Source: Otis tarda
Taxonomy: Eukaryota; Chordata; Aves; Otidiformes; Otididae
Direction: 5' to 3'
NCBI GenBank assembly: GCA_026413225.1
Contig: CM048554.1
Location: forward strand, 78,050,463-78,114,462
DNA length: 64,000 nucleotides
Below are positions 40,801-51,554 of the stretch, piece after piece; position 1 is the stretch's first letter, and each line of letters opens with the position of its first letter. Made by a program: the position numbers and the translations under genes. The notes under the pieces are model-generated. The model did no database searches and had not been told where the DNA came from. It worked only from the letters and a program-made list of their open reading frames with translations.

Positions 40801-41834
40801 CCACATCCTACTCCCAACTCTGTTCTTGGCTGCTGTTTCTCCAACTAGGTGATAAGGCTTGACTTTCTTTTTAAAAAGTCATCTGAGTGATGCTTTGAGA
40901 ATGACCTCAGCCTAAAACAGCTATGACTTTGAGAGTTCTGTCTGCTAGCCTAGACTTCACTTTAGACAATGTTTTCAATTTCATTTTGCTTGTCGTTAGC
41001 GCAGTGGAAAAGACAAGACCAGCACTGGCAAGAGTATCACATTGGACAAGTAGATGTCAATGAAGTGCACAAAGTGCCTTGAAAAACAGCATATTTTGAA
41101 GTCCTGGTGAATGTATGTAGAACAGCTTGATGTACATTGACTGACTCAGTCGCTTAATTATTTGCTGCCATGTGCGCATAGGCTACGTGTTGCTCTTACA
41201 GAGTTAAAACATACAGAGTAGTTATTATCAGAGTCTAATTAAGTACGTGAAAATGAGCAGCTATAATTTTCTTCTCTATACTTTCTCCAATACTTACAGT
41301 GCTTACTAATTTGCTTATGCCAAAATTAAGGGCTAGTAGATGGAAGTGGACAGCATTTTGTAGTTCTCAATTTCTTTTAATAAGCCTGCATGATGTACAT
41401 ATGGCCTCCACGTCCCAGATGCTCTCTCGCACAGAGAAAAGGGTGCCTCAGACACTGACACAGCCTTTGGGTTGCCACAGTGCAACTGGATGGGCCCCGG
41501 CAAACAGCGTGACTTCTACTGGCTGGCAATGAGCCCCGTGGGAAAGAGCGCAAGAATATTTTGGCAAAGCCGCCATTGGATGCACAAGGGCCCCAGGTGG
41601 AGGCTAAGACATGAGCCTCTGCTTCCTCCCTTGAGCACAGGGACAACCTCGCCTGCTGCCTGTGAGCCTACTGCCTGACCCCTGTCCCTGCGGAGGGAAG
41701 CAGGCATGGCTGCCCAGGGTGCAGCTCCCTGGCTCAATGCTCAGGTGGAGCCCCAGCAGCCTCTGCGCACCGGAAGAGTCTGGCCCGTGATGTGAACCCG
41801 TGATCTGGGTAATCAGTCATAATTGTAGTTAATG

Positions 41835-41940
41835 ATAGCAGTGTCTGGGCACCCCTGCCAGAGTCAGGACCCTATTGTGCTCGGCATTGTGCAAACACTT
41901 AGCACATAAATTAGACATTGCACTCAAAGCACCTTAAAAC
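41835..41940 (+). mobile_element. L3/CR1-clade ancient LINE relic
   Basis: Blocks 'agcagtgtctgggcacccc', 'caggaccctattgtgctcgg' and 'cattgtgcaaacacttagca' follow the order 'aggaccccattgtgctaggc...gtacaaacac' typical of L3-like 3' sequence in amniotes. It then decays around 'caaagcaccttaaa'. No coding part remains. Confidence 0.6.
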
Positions 41941-42360
41941 GCCTGGCAATCTGACAGCAGCACCCTAAAAGAGCGTGGAGATAAGGCTGCTTCAGCAACG
42001 TGAAGGAAACTTGGAAGGATGGAGGTGTGCGGGCAGCTGTTCTGGCTGTGAGTGGTCCTGCAGAGCTGGTGAATGTTTTTCTGGTGAAGACTCAATGCCT
42101 TGGGCGCTTTTTTGTCAGCGTGAAACTATTTGTGGGTTGAGGTTAACTGCCATGAATAGCGTCAGGAGTAGAGGGCTGGAGTCACAGAGCTGATGGAGGA
42201 AGAGGGCCCCGTTTAACCAACAGTCCACAGGAAGAAATGCAACCTATGGGAGACGGTGGCCTAGGCTGGGGGAGCTGATCCTCCACCCTGTCCTTCTCTT
42301 AGCCTGCTGCTTCTCAATTAATCCAGGAGACAGGGGCTGAGGGCCAGGTCTCTCATTCCT

Positions 42361-42403
42361 GTTTACACTGTCCTCTTTGTGTAAACAATTACACATTAAT
42401 TGG
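42361..42403. promoter_or_regulatory. Cluster of inverted GTGTAA motifs, possible factor site
   Basis: GTTTACAC at 42,361-42,368 is repeated inverted as GTGTAAAC at 42,379-42,386, followed by a further inverted TTACACA and then ATTAATTGG. GTAAACA is the core bound by forkhead factors and ATTAATTG resembles homeodomain sites. That such short motifs act here is inference. Confidence 0.15.
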
Positions 42404-43014
42404 AGCAGGGTTGAGTGTCATGCATGTCACACCTTCCAGGAGAATGTTTTAACCAGCATGTCAGGAGTCATTCTTCACACTCTTCCTCCATGACTATCTG
42501 AATGTTTTATAAGAAGTGGGAGAGCTCCAAGAGGAGGAGACCGAGCAGCCTCTGCTGCAGAATACCTACAAATCCTCTCCTGGGTTAACGTCCTCACATC
42601 CAAACCTCTGCCTTGAACCAGTGGAGACTTTAGACCTGCACTAACATAGTCTACCTCTCAAATCACTGTTAGCCACGAGGTTATAAATACATTGAGGTGT
42701 GTCTCTCATGTAGGACCTGCTCTGTTTATATTAAGGTACTTACACAGTCATGTAGCAAGAGAGGGAGATGGCTTCAGAGTCACGGTGATGAGGCCAGCCT
42801 TCTGGGAAATGGAGTGAATAGTCTTCAGTGTTCCTTCAGCGAAGGCCAAATTGTCTGTGCAAAGTCATGAAAGTGACTACAGTATCCTCGTCTCAGGATA
42901 TCCTCATAGTCTGCTTGGTTATTCACCCCTGAGAGAGAGGTGGGCCTTAAAACCTGCCTCTCAGCTTTTGTCCTGGTGTTTGAAGTGAGAAGGATACCAA
43001 CACCTTCACCCCTA

Positions 43015-43246
43015 AAGTATTTATGAATCTGAACATAAGGAAATACTTCTTCACTGTAAGAATGACTGAGCACTGGCATAGGTTGCCCAGAGAGGCTGTA
43101 AAGTTTCCATTCTTGGAGATATTCAAAAGCTTCTGGAACACTGTCCTGGGCAACTGGCTCTAGGTGGCCCTGCTTGAGGAGGAGAGTTGGACCAGATGAT
43201 CTACCTAGGTCCTTTCCAGCCTTAGCTATTCTGGGATTCTGTGATC
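43015..43246 (+). mobile_element. CR1 LINE, 5'-truncated, decayed
   Basis: Begins near 'atttatgaatctgaacataa' (the NLNIRKYF-type region of late ORF2). It carries 'ggttgcccagagaggctg', 'gagatattcaaaagcttc', 'ttggaccagatgatctacc' and ends at 'ctattctgggattctgtga'. Substitutions and small indels break the frame. The tail resembles that of the 33.6-kb copy, so the two probably belong to one older subfamily. The exact 5' limit is uncertain by tens of bases. Confidence 0.9.
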
Positions 43247-44197
43247 TGGCCTCTTCAGTTCCTTTGGATCTTTCAAAATTTCCTGAAGTGAAACATTTGA
43301 TTTTCAGTCAAATACAACATCTCCTTTTGAATTAAACGACATTTTACAGGTTTTCATTTCAGTAAGACCAATTAGATTATTTTAATTCCTTTTCTAAAAA
43401 AACCTGAGATGTTTCTAGTCCACAATTTTTCAGCCCAGCAGCAAAAATGATAAAACTTTTTATTTGCACTGCCTTAGGGCTACATGTTTGAATATATTCA
43501 AACACCGCTACCACTGTGCTGGAGTGGGATTTTCAAAAGGACTTTTTGAGGCTCTGACTTCACAGTGTAAGGACCAGATGCCTGCTCAGTGCGGTAATGT
43601 GGTATGTTGACTGGTAGCCTTACCTTGATCATTAAAACAACAGCCCAGACGTGCACGACACTTTTGAGAGCAAGCCGTACACCAGGACCCTGCCCTCAGG
43701 AGTTTTCAATCTTACGCAGTCATTACAGCAAAGAGGACAGTAAACGATGGGCAGGGTGTGTGTGTGTGCACGCATATAAATGCCAAAGATTCTTGCAACA
43801 GGAGAAGATGAGAGAAAATGTTCCTGCTATAGGCACATCTTGGTTGCTTACGTTTTTCTTTTCTGTTAGAGGGTATAACCTTTTCGTTTCAGTAGCCCAT
43901 GTGAGCTTGACTGGGAACCATGTGAACATAGCATGGGGACCAGGCAGGTATTCCTGCCACGGGGCAAGGACAGATGCGTGAGTTATGTGTGAGTGGGGAG
44001 TTCCAAACTGCTGAAAAGTAAGGTGCAGAACAGTGGACAGGAAGCTTTGGCAGGAAGAAGGCATGGTAGATTTTTTTAGGGATTATTTAATAGTTGTGGC
44101 AATTAAGAAAAAATCGGTGGTCTATGTTTCTTTACAGAGTGGTAGTTGAATACTACTTTGCAGCCAAATTCGCAGCACACTGCACTCTACAAGAGTT

Positions 44198-44236
44198 GAC
44201 TTCAGTGGGTTTTGGATCAGGCCTTTGGAACACAGG
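44198..44236 (+). repeat. Degenerate old amniote repeat fragment
   Basis: Contains 'gttgacttcagtgggtttt' followed by 'ggatcaggccttt', close to the 'ttgacttcaatgggag...ggatcaggcccttt' pattern of an old dispersed amniote repeat. Confidence 0.4.
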
Positions 44237-44859
44237 CCTGGAGCAGAATCTGTCAGCCCATTAAAAGAGAAAAAAAGAAAAGGATCATGAATCAATCCTC
44301 CCCATATCTGCTCCAGATTCTGAATCAAAACCATCCCTTGGTTCATCTGATTGCCAGAGAAAAGGGAAAAAAGGAAGAAAAAGAGAAAAAAAGTCCTTCT
44401 GTGTCTGTGGAAAGACTTTCTCATCTGCAATACCTCAAACTTCTTGCGAACTACCTGGTGCGTACCTTAAAGAAGCACATTTCTTTGCTAAGATTTGCAG
44501 TAAGCACAGCTTATGTTTGCCAGCCTCCAACACTATGCCTACACGATGCTCAGGGCTGCAAGTGCAGCATGCGAAACGTACTGAAAGCAGCTTTCATATA
44601 GCACTAACAATAGCCAGGAAGATACAGTGGTTTAAGCTTCATGGCTCTCATTTTCTCCTTACAAAACACATATGGAGCTCCTTCCCCGGCCTGCACAACT
44701 GCAGATTCCCTGCCATACTCTTGAAGCTAGCTAGAACATGACTGCGCTGCCGTCACACCTCTGATTACTGAACCATCTACAATGCCCTGGCAGTGTTATG
44801 GGTGAAGCCTATTTACCTAAGACAGATTCTTGGCCTGCCATTGCATTTCCACCATTACC

Positions 44860-44930
44860 GCTCCACATCTTGGTGGAGTCACTCCTGGGTTACATAAATG
44901 TAATTGAAATCAGAATCAGACCTGCTGATC
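44860..44930 (+). repeat. Degenerate old amniote dispersed repeat
   Basis: Contains 'ggtggagtcactcctgggtt', 'acataaatgtaattgaaatc' and 'agaatcagacc'. The order matches 'ggagttactcctgatttacaccagtgtaactgagatcagaatc' in spacing and most positions. This is the best of several related fragments in the window; the family is not named. Confidence 0.45.
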
Positions 44931-47900
44931 CTCATTATTTTGTTGTTTTTCATGTGAAGATGGCTGTCTCCAATCATCTACGGGGCACACAGGACCTGAA
45001 CTTCCAGGTCTCCCTGGCTTTATTCCTTGTGGATGGTATTTACCGCTGTATAGAAGCCTGTCACAGGTCTGTGCATGTCTAACTGATGCACATACATGAT
45101 GCAGATCCTGGCACAGTTTCTTCCTCAGTAAATTAAGACTTGTTCAAGTTTTGCTGATTGTAACTGATCAGAGACCCTTTACAGTCTTGCTTAATGGCCC
45201 CATATCTGTTGTAACTGAAGCTTTATTACCACATCACACAAAAGATGATCCCAATCCCAGTCAAGAAAATAGCATACAGCTTACAAAGAATAATGTGAAA
45301 CTATGATCTAGAAAAGCGGGGTGTGCCAAATGTAGGTTGCTATCTTTCTGTCACTCATCTCTTTCTCTTTCACATCCTGCATTTAAGCACCTCCTAGGTA
45401 TCTTTTGCCCTCTACTTCGTGACATCTGAAGGTTGGTGGAGGATGAATGAATAGCAGGTCCCAGAGCAGGTGTGGGTGCATTTTTAGGTGCAAAGGACTG
45501 CAGTCAAGTGTGACAGAAACAGTAATCCTTCTTTCTCTGCTTGGCAACAAGCAGGGCTGGGACATTTAGAAAGTTGTGATGATGAAAATGTTTGGAATGG
45601 TGTTTTTCTAAGCCATTGTGTTCAGCTCAACTGCAACAAATTATAGAGAAATATAATGAACTAACTAAATAAACAGCGTCAGCAAGGTAGATGTTGGATA
45701 AGATGCTATGATGTTGGATAAATAATAGGAGATGAAAACTTAATTATAGGCCAGATTGCTTCCTTCCACTGAAAGCAGTTCTTGAGTTCCCCTGCAGAAT
45801 TTTCATAGGTTTCTTCTGCTGAGTGGGTGGGATTTGCAGGACTTGCCACAACCTGTTGACATACTCAGGAATTTCCAGACATCCACTCATTCATAAGAAA
45901 TCTTTTGCTCTCCTTTCAGTTCTCTAGCCCCTTCAGCTTTGTAGCCGTGTGATTTCAGCAGAGTCTTTCTGCTGGGGCATTTACCTCTATCTCCTCTTTC
46001 TGAACCCCTTCTCTAATCTGGGTTACCATGCTGTGGACTGTGGAAAAGTTAGAGCTGGCTGTTGACGTTTAGCTGAGTTTCTTATGGGACCATGGGCAGA
46101 TGGGGGTGGATGAAAGCCCTCTTCCACCCATAGACTTGCTCTACAATTTCTACCCTTTCTTTCTGTACAGATCCCTCAACCTCAAGAGCTCTGGGCCGGC
46201 CTAGGGAAACCCTGATAATGTTGTGAGATGGCTGCCTCATTGAGGTGAGTCAACAGCCTTAGAGGTGAGCAGACACACACAATTTATGTGGTCTTCTGGG
46301 CTAGAAGACACATTGTTTTACTGACAACAGACTTTGCAGTAACAAACCAAATTCTTATGCAGAAGGAGCTGACATGACCATTTAATTTTGGCTGCACAAT
46401 CCTTTGCTTTCACAATTTTGTGAAATAGAGCATGGGAATTTGTCAAGGGATTCTAAAACAAGTGTCTGATTGCCTCCCTAAGGCTTGTATGGAGAATAAT
46501 TTTGAGAGATAGTTTCAGACTTGCTTACTCAGCTCATTCCCCATAAAATTTACCTACCTCACTATCTACTACGCCCACACCTACATGGTGTTCTATCTCC
46601 ATTAAGACGAATCAAAACAAATCAAAAGAAAATTACACATAATGAGTGGGAAGGCGCACTTTCTCCTGTTCAACTTAAACTGCTTGCAAACATCTTGCAG
46701 GAAGAGGTAATACTTCTGATATGCATTCTAAGGATGAGCAAAAGGGGAAAAATACTGAATTTACAAAGCAAATCTTGCAAGCACAGAGCTCCAGGACTGT
46801 TTTATACTATGTGCATATGGGACCAATCATTCATTGCTGTCTTGGAGGTGAAATGAAGAAAAGTCCTGTGCTAGCAACGTTCTGAAGCAAACCTCTTAAA
46901 TGGATGTTTCTTTCCAGAGTAATTATATAATATCTCATGGAGATCTGAACACTTGAAACAGGTGGTTGCAAAATTAAAAATTAAATTTTAAAATTATGGC
47001 TGAAATGTCACTACAGAAAAAAAAAATTCTCCACCTCTGTACTTGACCGGCCTTTTCCACTCTTGAGTGATGTCTGCTAGGCACAAAAATGAACTTATTT
47101 TTGACTCCTGTCAGCTTTATTTGGCCCTCATAGCCACAGATGACTGGTATGAAAGATTTTCTGGCTTCTACTGCATTGGAATAGCTCCACCCAACCTAGA
47201 CATAACTTTCAAATCCAGGTCCCAAACCTATTACAGTTGAAATAAACTGGCTGAGACGAAATTTTTGCTATGCCTTTGATGCAAAATATCTGGGTAACTG
47301 TAACCAAAGACAGAATGGGAAAATAGTTGTTGACTACTTTGTAGAGCTTGAAGATGGAGGGGATACATTACTAGGCCCTGACAGAAACACAGGAAAGTGG
47401 TGATTTTCTTTGCATAGGTTAAAAAATTGTGAGAGAATATGCATGATGTGAGCAGGGCGATCAAAGAGGAATATTTATTGATGCCATTACATGGCCAGGA
47501 GATACCACTGAATTGACATGGAAGAAGGGAATCTGGTGTGGGCTTGGTAGAATAAGATTAAGTTAAGGGTAATATTCATCTAAGTAATGGCATATTTTGA
47601 AAACAAGTACAAAGAATTTGAACTTGCCACAAAGTCTGCACAGAATCTGCCAATGGAGCCTTTGTTGGTGGCAATAACTCTCCAGCTGGGAATAACATGG
47701 CTTTGACTTTCAGAATATGTTTGGGCAGCATTGAGGCCTAAACCCCCCGAACTTTGTAAATATAAACTGACTGTGGCTATTCTTGGGGATCAAAAAGATG
47801 CAGAAAGCACAATATCCTTTTTCTGACTGTGTCAATTTGTGCTACATTTTAGACTTGCACGTGAAAAAGAAAAGACAGCTATTTCTTTATATTTTTAAAA

Positions 47901-48167
47901 ATGTCAAGTTACAGTCTCAGAAAGGGATTCTCTCATCACTTTGAATAGTTAATCAGAAAAACAAAGCCTAGCAAACTGTTTGCTATTTGACCATTTTGTC
48001 TATGATTGTATTGAATTTACTACCCCAACAGCACAGAAGAGTTTCCATCTCTGATATTCTACATAAATCTATTTTAAAGAGCCAACCTACTCTAAAAGTT
48101 TGCTTTTTTAGTTGTTGTCTGGGTGACTGCTGTGATAAAGCCTTGGCCAGCTTCTCTCCCTCTCATA

Positions 48168-49850
48168 TCATAGAATCATAGAATCATAGAATGGTTAGAG
48201 TTGGAAGGGACCTTCAAAGGTCATCTAGTCCAACCCCCCTGCAAGAGCAGGGACATCCCTGACTAGATCAGGTTGCTCAGAGCCTCATCCAGCCTGGCCT
48301 TGAACACTTCCAGGGATGGGGCATCCACCACCTCTCTGGGCAACCTGTTCCAGTGCTCTACAACTCTCATTGTAAAAAATTTTTTTCTAATATCTAATCT
48401 AAACCTACCTCCTTCTAATTTAAACCCATTCCCCTTGTCCTATCACAACAGGCCCTACTGAACAGCTTCTCCCCATCTTTCCTGTAGGCCCCCTTGAGGT
48501 ATTGGAAGACCGCTATCAGGTCTCCCCGGAGCCTCCTCTTCTCCAGGCTGAACAGCCCCAACTCTCTCAGCCTGTCCTCATAGGAGAGGTGCTCCAGCCC
48601 TCTGATCATCTTGGTGGCCCTCCTCTGGACCCTTTCCAACTGGTCCATGTCCTTCTTGTGTTGGGGGCTCCAGAACTGGACACAGTACTCCAGGTGGGGT
48701 CTCACCAGGGCAGAGTAGAGGGGCAGAATCACCTCCCTCGACCTGCTGGCCACGCTCCTCTTGATGCAGCCCAGGATGCGGTTGGCCTTCTGGGCCGCAA
48801 GGGCGCATTGCCCGCTCATGTTGAGCCTCTCGTCTACCAGCACTCCCAAGTCTTTCTCCTCAGGGCTGCTCTCAATCCAATCTTCGCCCAGCCTGTATTT
48901 GTGCCTGGGATTGCCACGACCCAGGTGCAGGACCTTGCACTTGGCCTGGTTGAACTTCATGAGGTTGGCACGGGCCCACCTCTCCAGCCTGTCAAGGTCC
49001 CTCTGGATGGCATCCCTCCCTTCCAGCGAGTCGACGGCACCACACAGCTTGGTGTCATCGGCGAACTTGCTGAGGGTGCACTCTATCCCACTGTCCATGT
49101 CGCCGACAAAGATGTTGAACAGGGCCGGGCCCAACACGGACCCCTGAGGGACGCCACTGGTGACCGGTCTCCACTTGGACATTGAGCCGTTGACCACCAC
49201 TCTCTGAGTGCGGCCATCCAGCCAACTCCTTATCCACCGAGTGGTCCATCCATCGAACCCATGCCTCTCTAGTTTAGAGAGAAGGATGTCATGCGGGACA
49301 GTGTCAAAAGCTTTGCACAAGTCCAGGTAGACGATATCCGTTGCCCGTCCCTTGTCCACCGATGCTGTTACCCCGTCATAAAAGGCCACCAAATTGGTCA
49401 GGCACGATCTGCCCTTGGTGAAGCCATGCTGGCTGTCACCAACCACCTCCTTGCTCTCCATGTGCCTTAGCATGGTTTCCAGGAGAATCTGCTCCATGAC
49501 CTTGCCAGGCACAGAAGTGAGGCTGACCGGCCTGTAGTTGCCCGGGTCTTCCTTACTCCCCTTTTTAAAAATGGGGGTTATGTTCCCTCTCTTCCAGTCA
49601 TCGGGGACCTCACCAGACCTCCACGATTTCTCAAATATGATGGCCAGTGGCTTGGCAACTTCATCCGCCAGTTCCTTCAGGACGCGCGGATGGATCTCAT
49701 CAGGCCCCATGGACTTATGCACCTTCAAGTTCCTTAGATGGTCCTGAACCTGCTCTTCGAGCACCGTGGGCGGTTCTTCATCCTCACAGTCCCTGCCTGT
49801 GCCTTCCACAGCTTGGGTGGGGAGATATCTGTGATAGTGGCCTCATCCTC
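48168..49850 (-). mobile_element. CR1 LINE copy 1, 5'-truncated (about 1.7 kb)
   Basis: Read on the minus strand, this holds most of the reverse-transcriptase part of ORF2, then a short 3' UTR ending in three ATTCTATG units at 48,168. The endonuclease domain and ORF1 of a full CR1 (about 4.5 kb) are absent. The 5' limit is approximate: the in-frame match to CR1 fades between about 49,810 and 49,880. Compared base by base with the copy at 51,555-53,041, I count about 34 differences in about 1.49 kb (about 2.3%), so both inserted fairly recently from close relatives. Flanks differ, so this is not a duplicated segment. The copy cannot move itself. Confidence 0.95.
48415..49809 (-). pseudogene. 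CR1 ORF2 reverse transcriptase fragment, copy 1
   Basis: An open frame of 464 codons encodes a non-LTR retrotransposon reverse transcriptase, the enzyme that copies the element's RNA into DNA at the target nick. Visible landmarks are [14 protein letters not shown] (residues 31-44), NYRPVSLTS (91-99), motif [10 protein letters not shown] (161-169), [10 protein letters not shown] (219-228) and the catalytic FADD (249-252). The C-terminal region [20 protein letters not shown] follows near 407-426. The first codon of the open frame is GTG, and upstream coding is lost. One base is missing near 48,430-48,431 relative to copy 2 (cattcccc against cattacccc). This shifts the frame after residue 460 and removes about 55 C-terminal residues. 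Catalytic aspartates are kept, but without start and endonuclease this is a dead remnant. Confidence 0.93.
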
Positions 49851-50114
49851 TACCAGTTCTGCCAGCTTCATGGCCCATTCAGTGTTTGATTATTTCTGCC
49901 CATGGAGGCAGTGGGGAGGGAGATAGGAATGCTTAGATCTCTTGCACTTACAACCCAAATGCTTCCCTTCTCCCTCTGGTATTCCTGAGCGCTGTAGATT
50001 TATATAATGTCCTTCAGATGTCAAAGCCCCTTGGCAACTGGCAGCAAGTCAGAGATGGTGAACCTGTGAAGGAGCAAAGAGCTAAATCCCTTCCTCTTTT
50101 ACAGTTTGCAAACA

Positions 50115-50138
50115 CCTCTCTCTTTCTCTCTCTCTCTG
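50115..50138. repeat. (CT)n microsatellite
   Basis: CT-rich tandem run interrupted by one TTT, seen directly. Confidence 0.85.
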
Positions 50139-51189
50139 ATCTTGAGTCCTGAGGTTTTCTTTGCTGTGGTTTGAACTACAGTTTAAAATGTTTCAATTGT
50201 CAGCTTGCATTGTGATGCATCACATGGTGCCCCAGCCACAAAAAGGCCTAGTAATTTGGTTTCATCCTGTCACTGATTTTGATGTGTCTGGTGCAGCTGG
50301 ATGTGGTCATGTCACGGGTTCCAACATTATCTTTAACAGGAAAACAAATGTCGAGAGAGAAATACTATTGTCTTACAATTAGTTTTAAACAAATCAGACT
50401 TTGGAGAACAGTATGATTCTCAGGTCTGTACGACTGTATAAAGAAGTTTAAGATAACGTTAGTGTTTAACATGCACAGCCATTCCTTAGGGGAGAGAAAA
50501 CCCACCCTGAGACTTCACAAGAAAGAACAGACAGTTCTTTCACAAGAAAGAACATAACACAGTTCTCAGGTAAAACCTTTCTGTAAAATTGCTACGTGTA
50601 CAGCAAGGTAGACTATATCTGCCACCACCCATTTTCCAGACCATATACTGGTTGTTTGCTGTACTTGGTAAAACTACTGTTCACTCCCAACCTGCTTTGA
50701 CTGGAGTTGAGGATGCCCTGCTCTGGTGTGCGATGTCTTTCTTCTAGAATAAATAAGAACAAAGAGGATGTAGAAAAGCAGACCTACTGCCAGGTGAGAT
50801 ATTTTAGGGTCGGGGGAGCTTTTTACCTCTAGCAGTTAAAATTAGCAGGTTTACTTGCTTTGGTTAGAGAAAACAAAATTGAAACTCTAGTTGTGAATCC
50901 TCCCTTCTCCCTATCCCTAGTACTTTCATTGGCTGCGCAGCCCTCCCACTCCTATAGATGTAGGATTATGCCCAAGTATACTGCTAGAGGAACAATGATG
51001 AATTCTCTTGCTCAAAAGAGAAAAAAAGTTTTGTTTTTTTTTTCTAAGAAAGATGAGGAAGAAAGGACATTGTTGCTTTCATTTTTTTTTTTTTTTTAAA
51101 AGAAAGGAACGTCAGGAAATGTGTAGAGAACAACTAGCCTAAATGTATTGAAGTTCTCCAATGGTTTAACACACAGGACTGGTCTTCAG

Positions 51190-51262
51190 TTGTCTGGAGT
51201 TATACCTCAATTTATATAATACAGGATCATGCTGAGGATCTAGTTTCGGCCTTTGGATCAGA
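51190..51262 (+). repeat. Possible copy of the old amniote repeat
   Basis: 'ctggagttatacctcaattt', 'atataatacagg' and 'gaggatctagtttcggcct' line up loosely with the repeat near 44,860-44,930. Weak match. Confidence 0.28.
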
Positions 51263-51554
51263 CATTGCTTGTCTTCAGGCCTCTAGTAACCATGTTGTAG
51301 TGCAAAGGCTCAGTTTGGGAAGAAGCAGCAAAGCGGCACGCGTCCTACGAGTGGTTTTACTTCATGCTAATATTGATGTTTACATATTATTTACATAAAA
51401 TAATAGGGTTAGAGTTGTCATTTGGATTTTGGTTTAATCTCAGTGAAAAGTAATTTCCGTGGATTTGCTGTTCTAGCAAATTGGACAAACATATGAGGAG
51501 ACTCACATGCCAATGACATTTTATTAGAATCAAGTCAGTGGATATGTCCTATTT

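Larger units (their letters stand above)
33980..43014. other. Non-coding stretch, no gene recognised
   Basis: AT-rich with a few GC-richer pockets (about 37,370-37,680, 39,410-39,660 and 41,400-41,790). It holds a 25-base poly(T) at 34,993-35,017, an A21 plus TA-repeat tract at 37,759-37,800, a poly(T) near 38,919 and an L3-like relic near 41,835-41,940. A cluster of inverted GTGTAA-type motifs lies at 42,361-42,403. No reading frame has a domain I recognise. Confidence 0.6.
43247..48167. other. Non-coding stretch, no gene recognised
   Basis: No known domain in any reading frame. It includes a short TG run near 43,756, degenerate old repeats near 44,198-44,236 and 44,860-44,930, and purine-rich DNA near 44,265-44,395. 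The remainder is AT-rich single-copy-like sequence up to the CR1 copy at 48,168. Confidence 0.6.
49851..51554. other. Spacer between the two CR1 copies, no gene seen
   Basis: Single-copy-like sequence with a (CT)n run at 50,115-50,138, a T-rich tract near 51,028 and a poly(T) near 51,081-51,097. A degenerate old repeat may lie at about 51,190-51,262. No reading frame has a recognisable domain. Confidence 0.65.

Noticed and set aside
41395..41790. GC-rich block as a CpG island or exon
   Set aside because: GC-rich but not clearly CpG-dense, and no frame shows coding character or convincing splice borders.
48502..49185. 227-codon open frame on the plus strand, antisense to the CR1 RT, with a near-identical partner at 51,883-52,566
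   Set aside because: Both are shadows of the RT frame: the same antisense frame stays open in two young copies because the sense sequence is nearly identical. No domain or separate start signal is seen. Such frames are often mis-annotated as host proteins.
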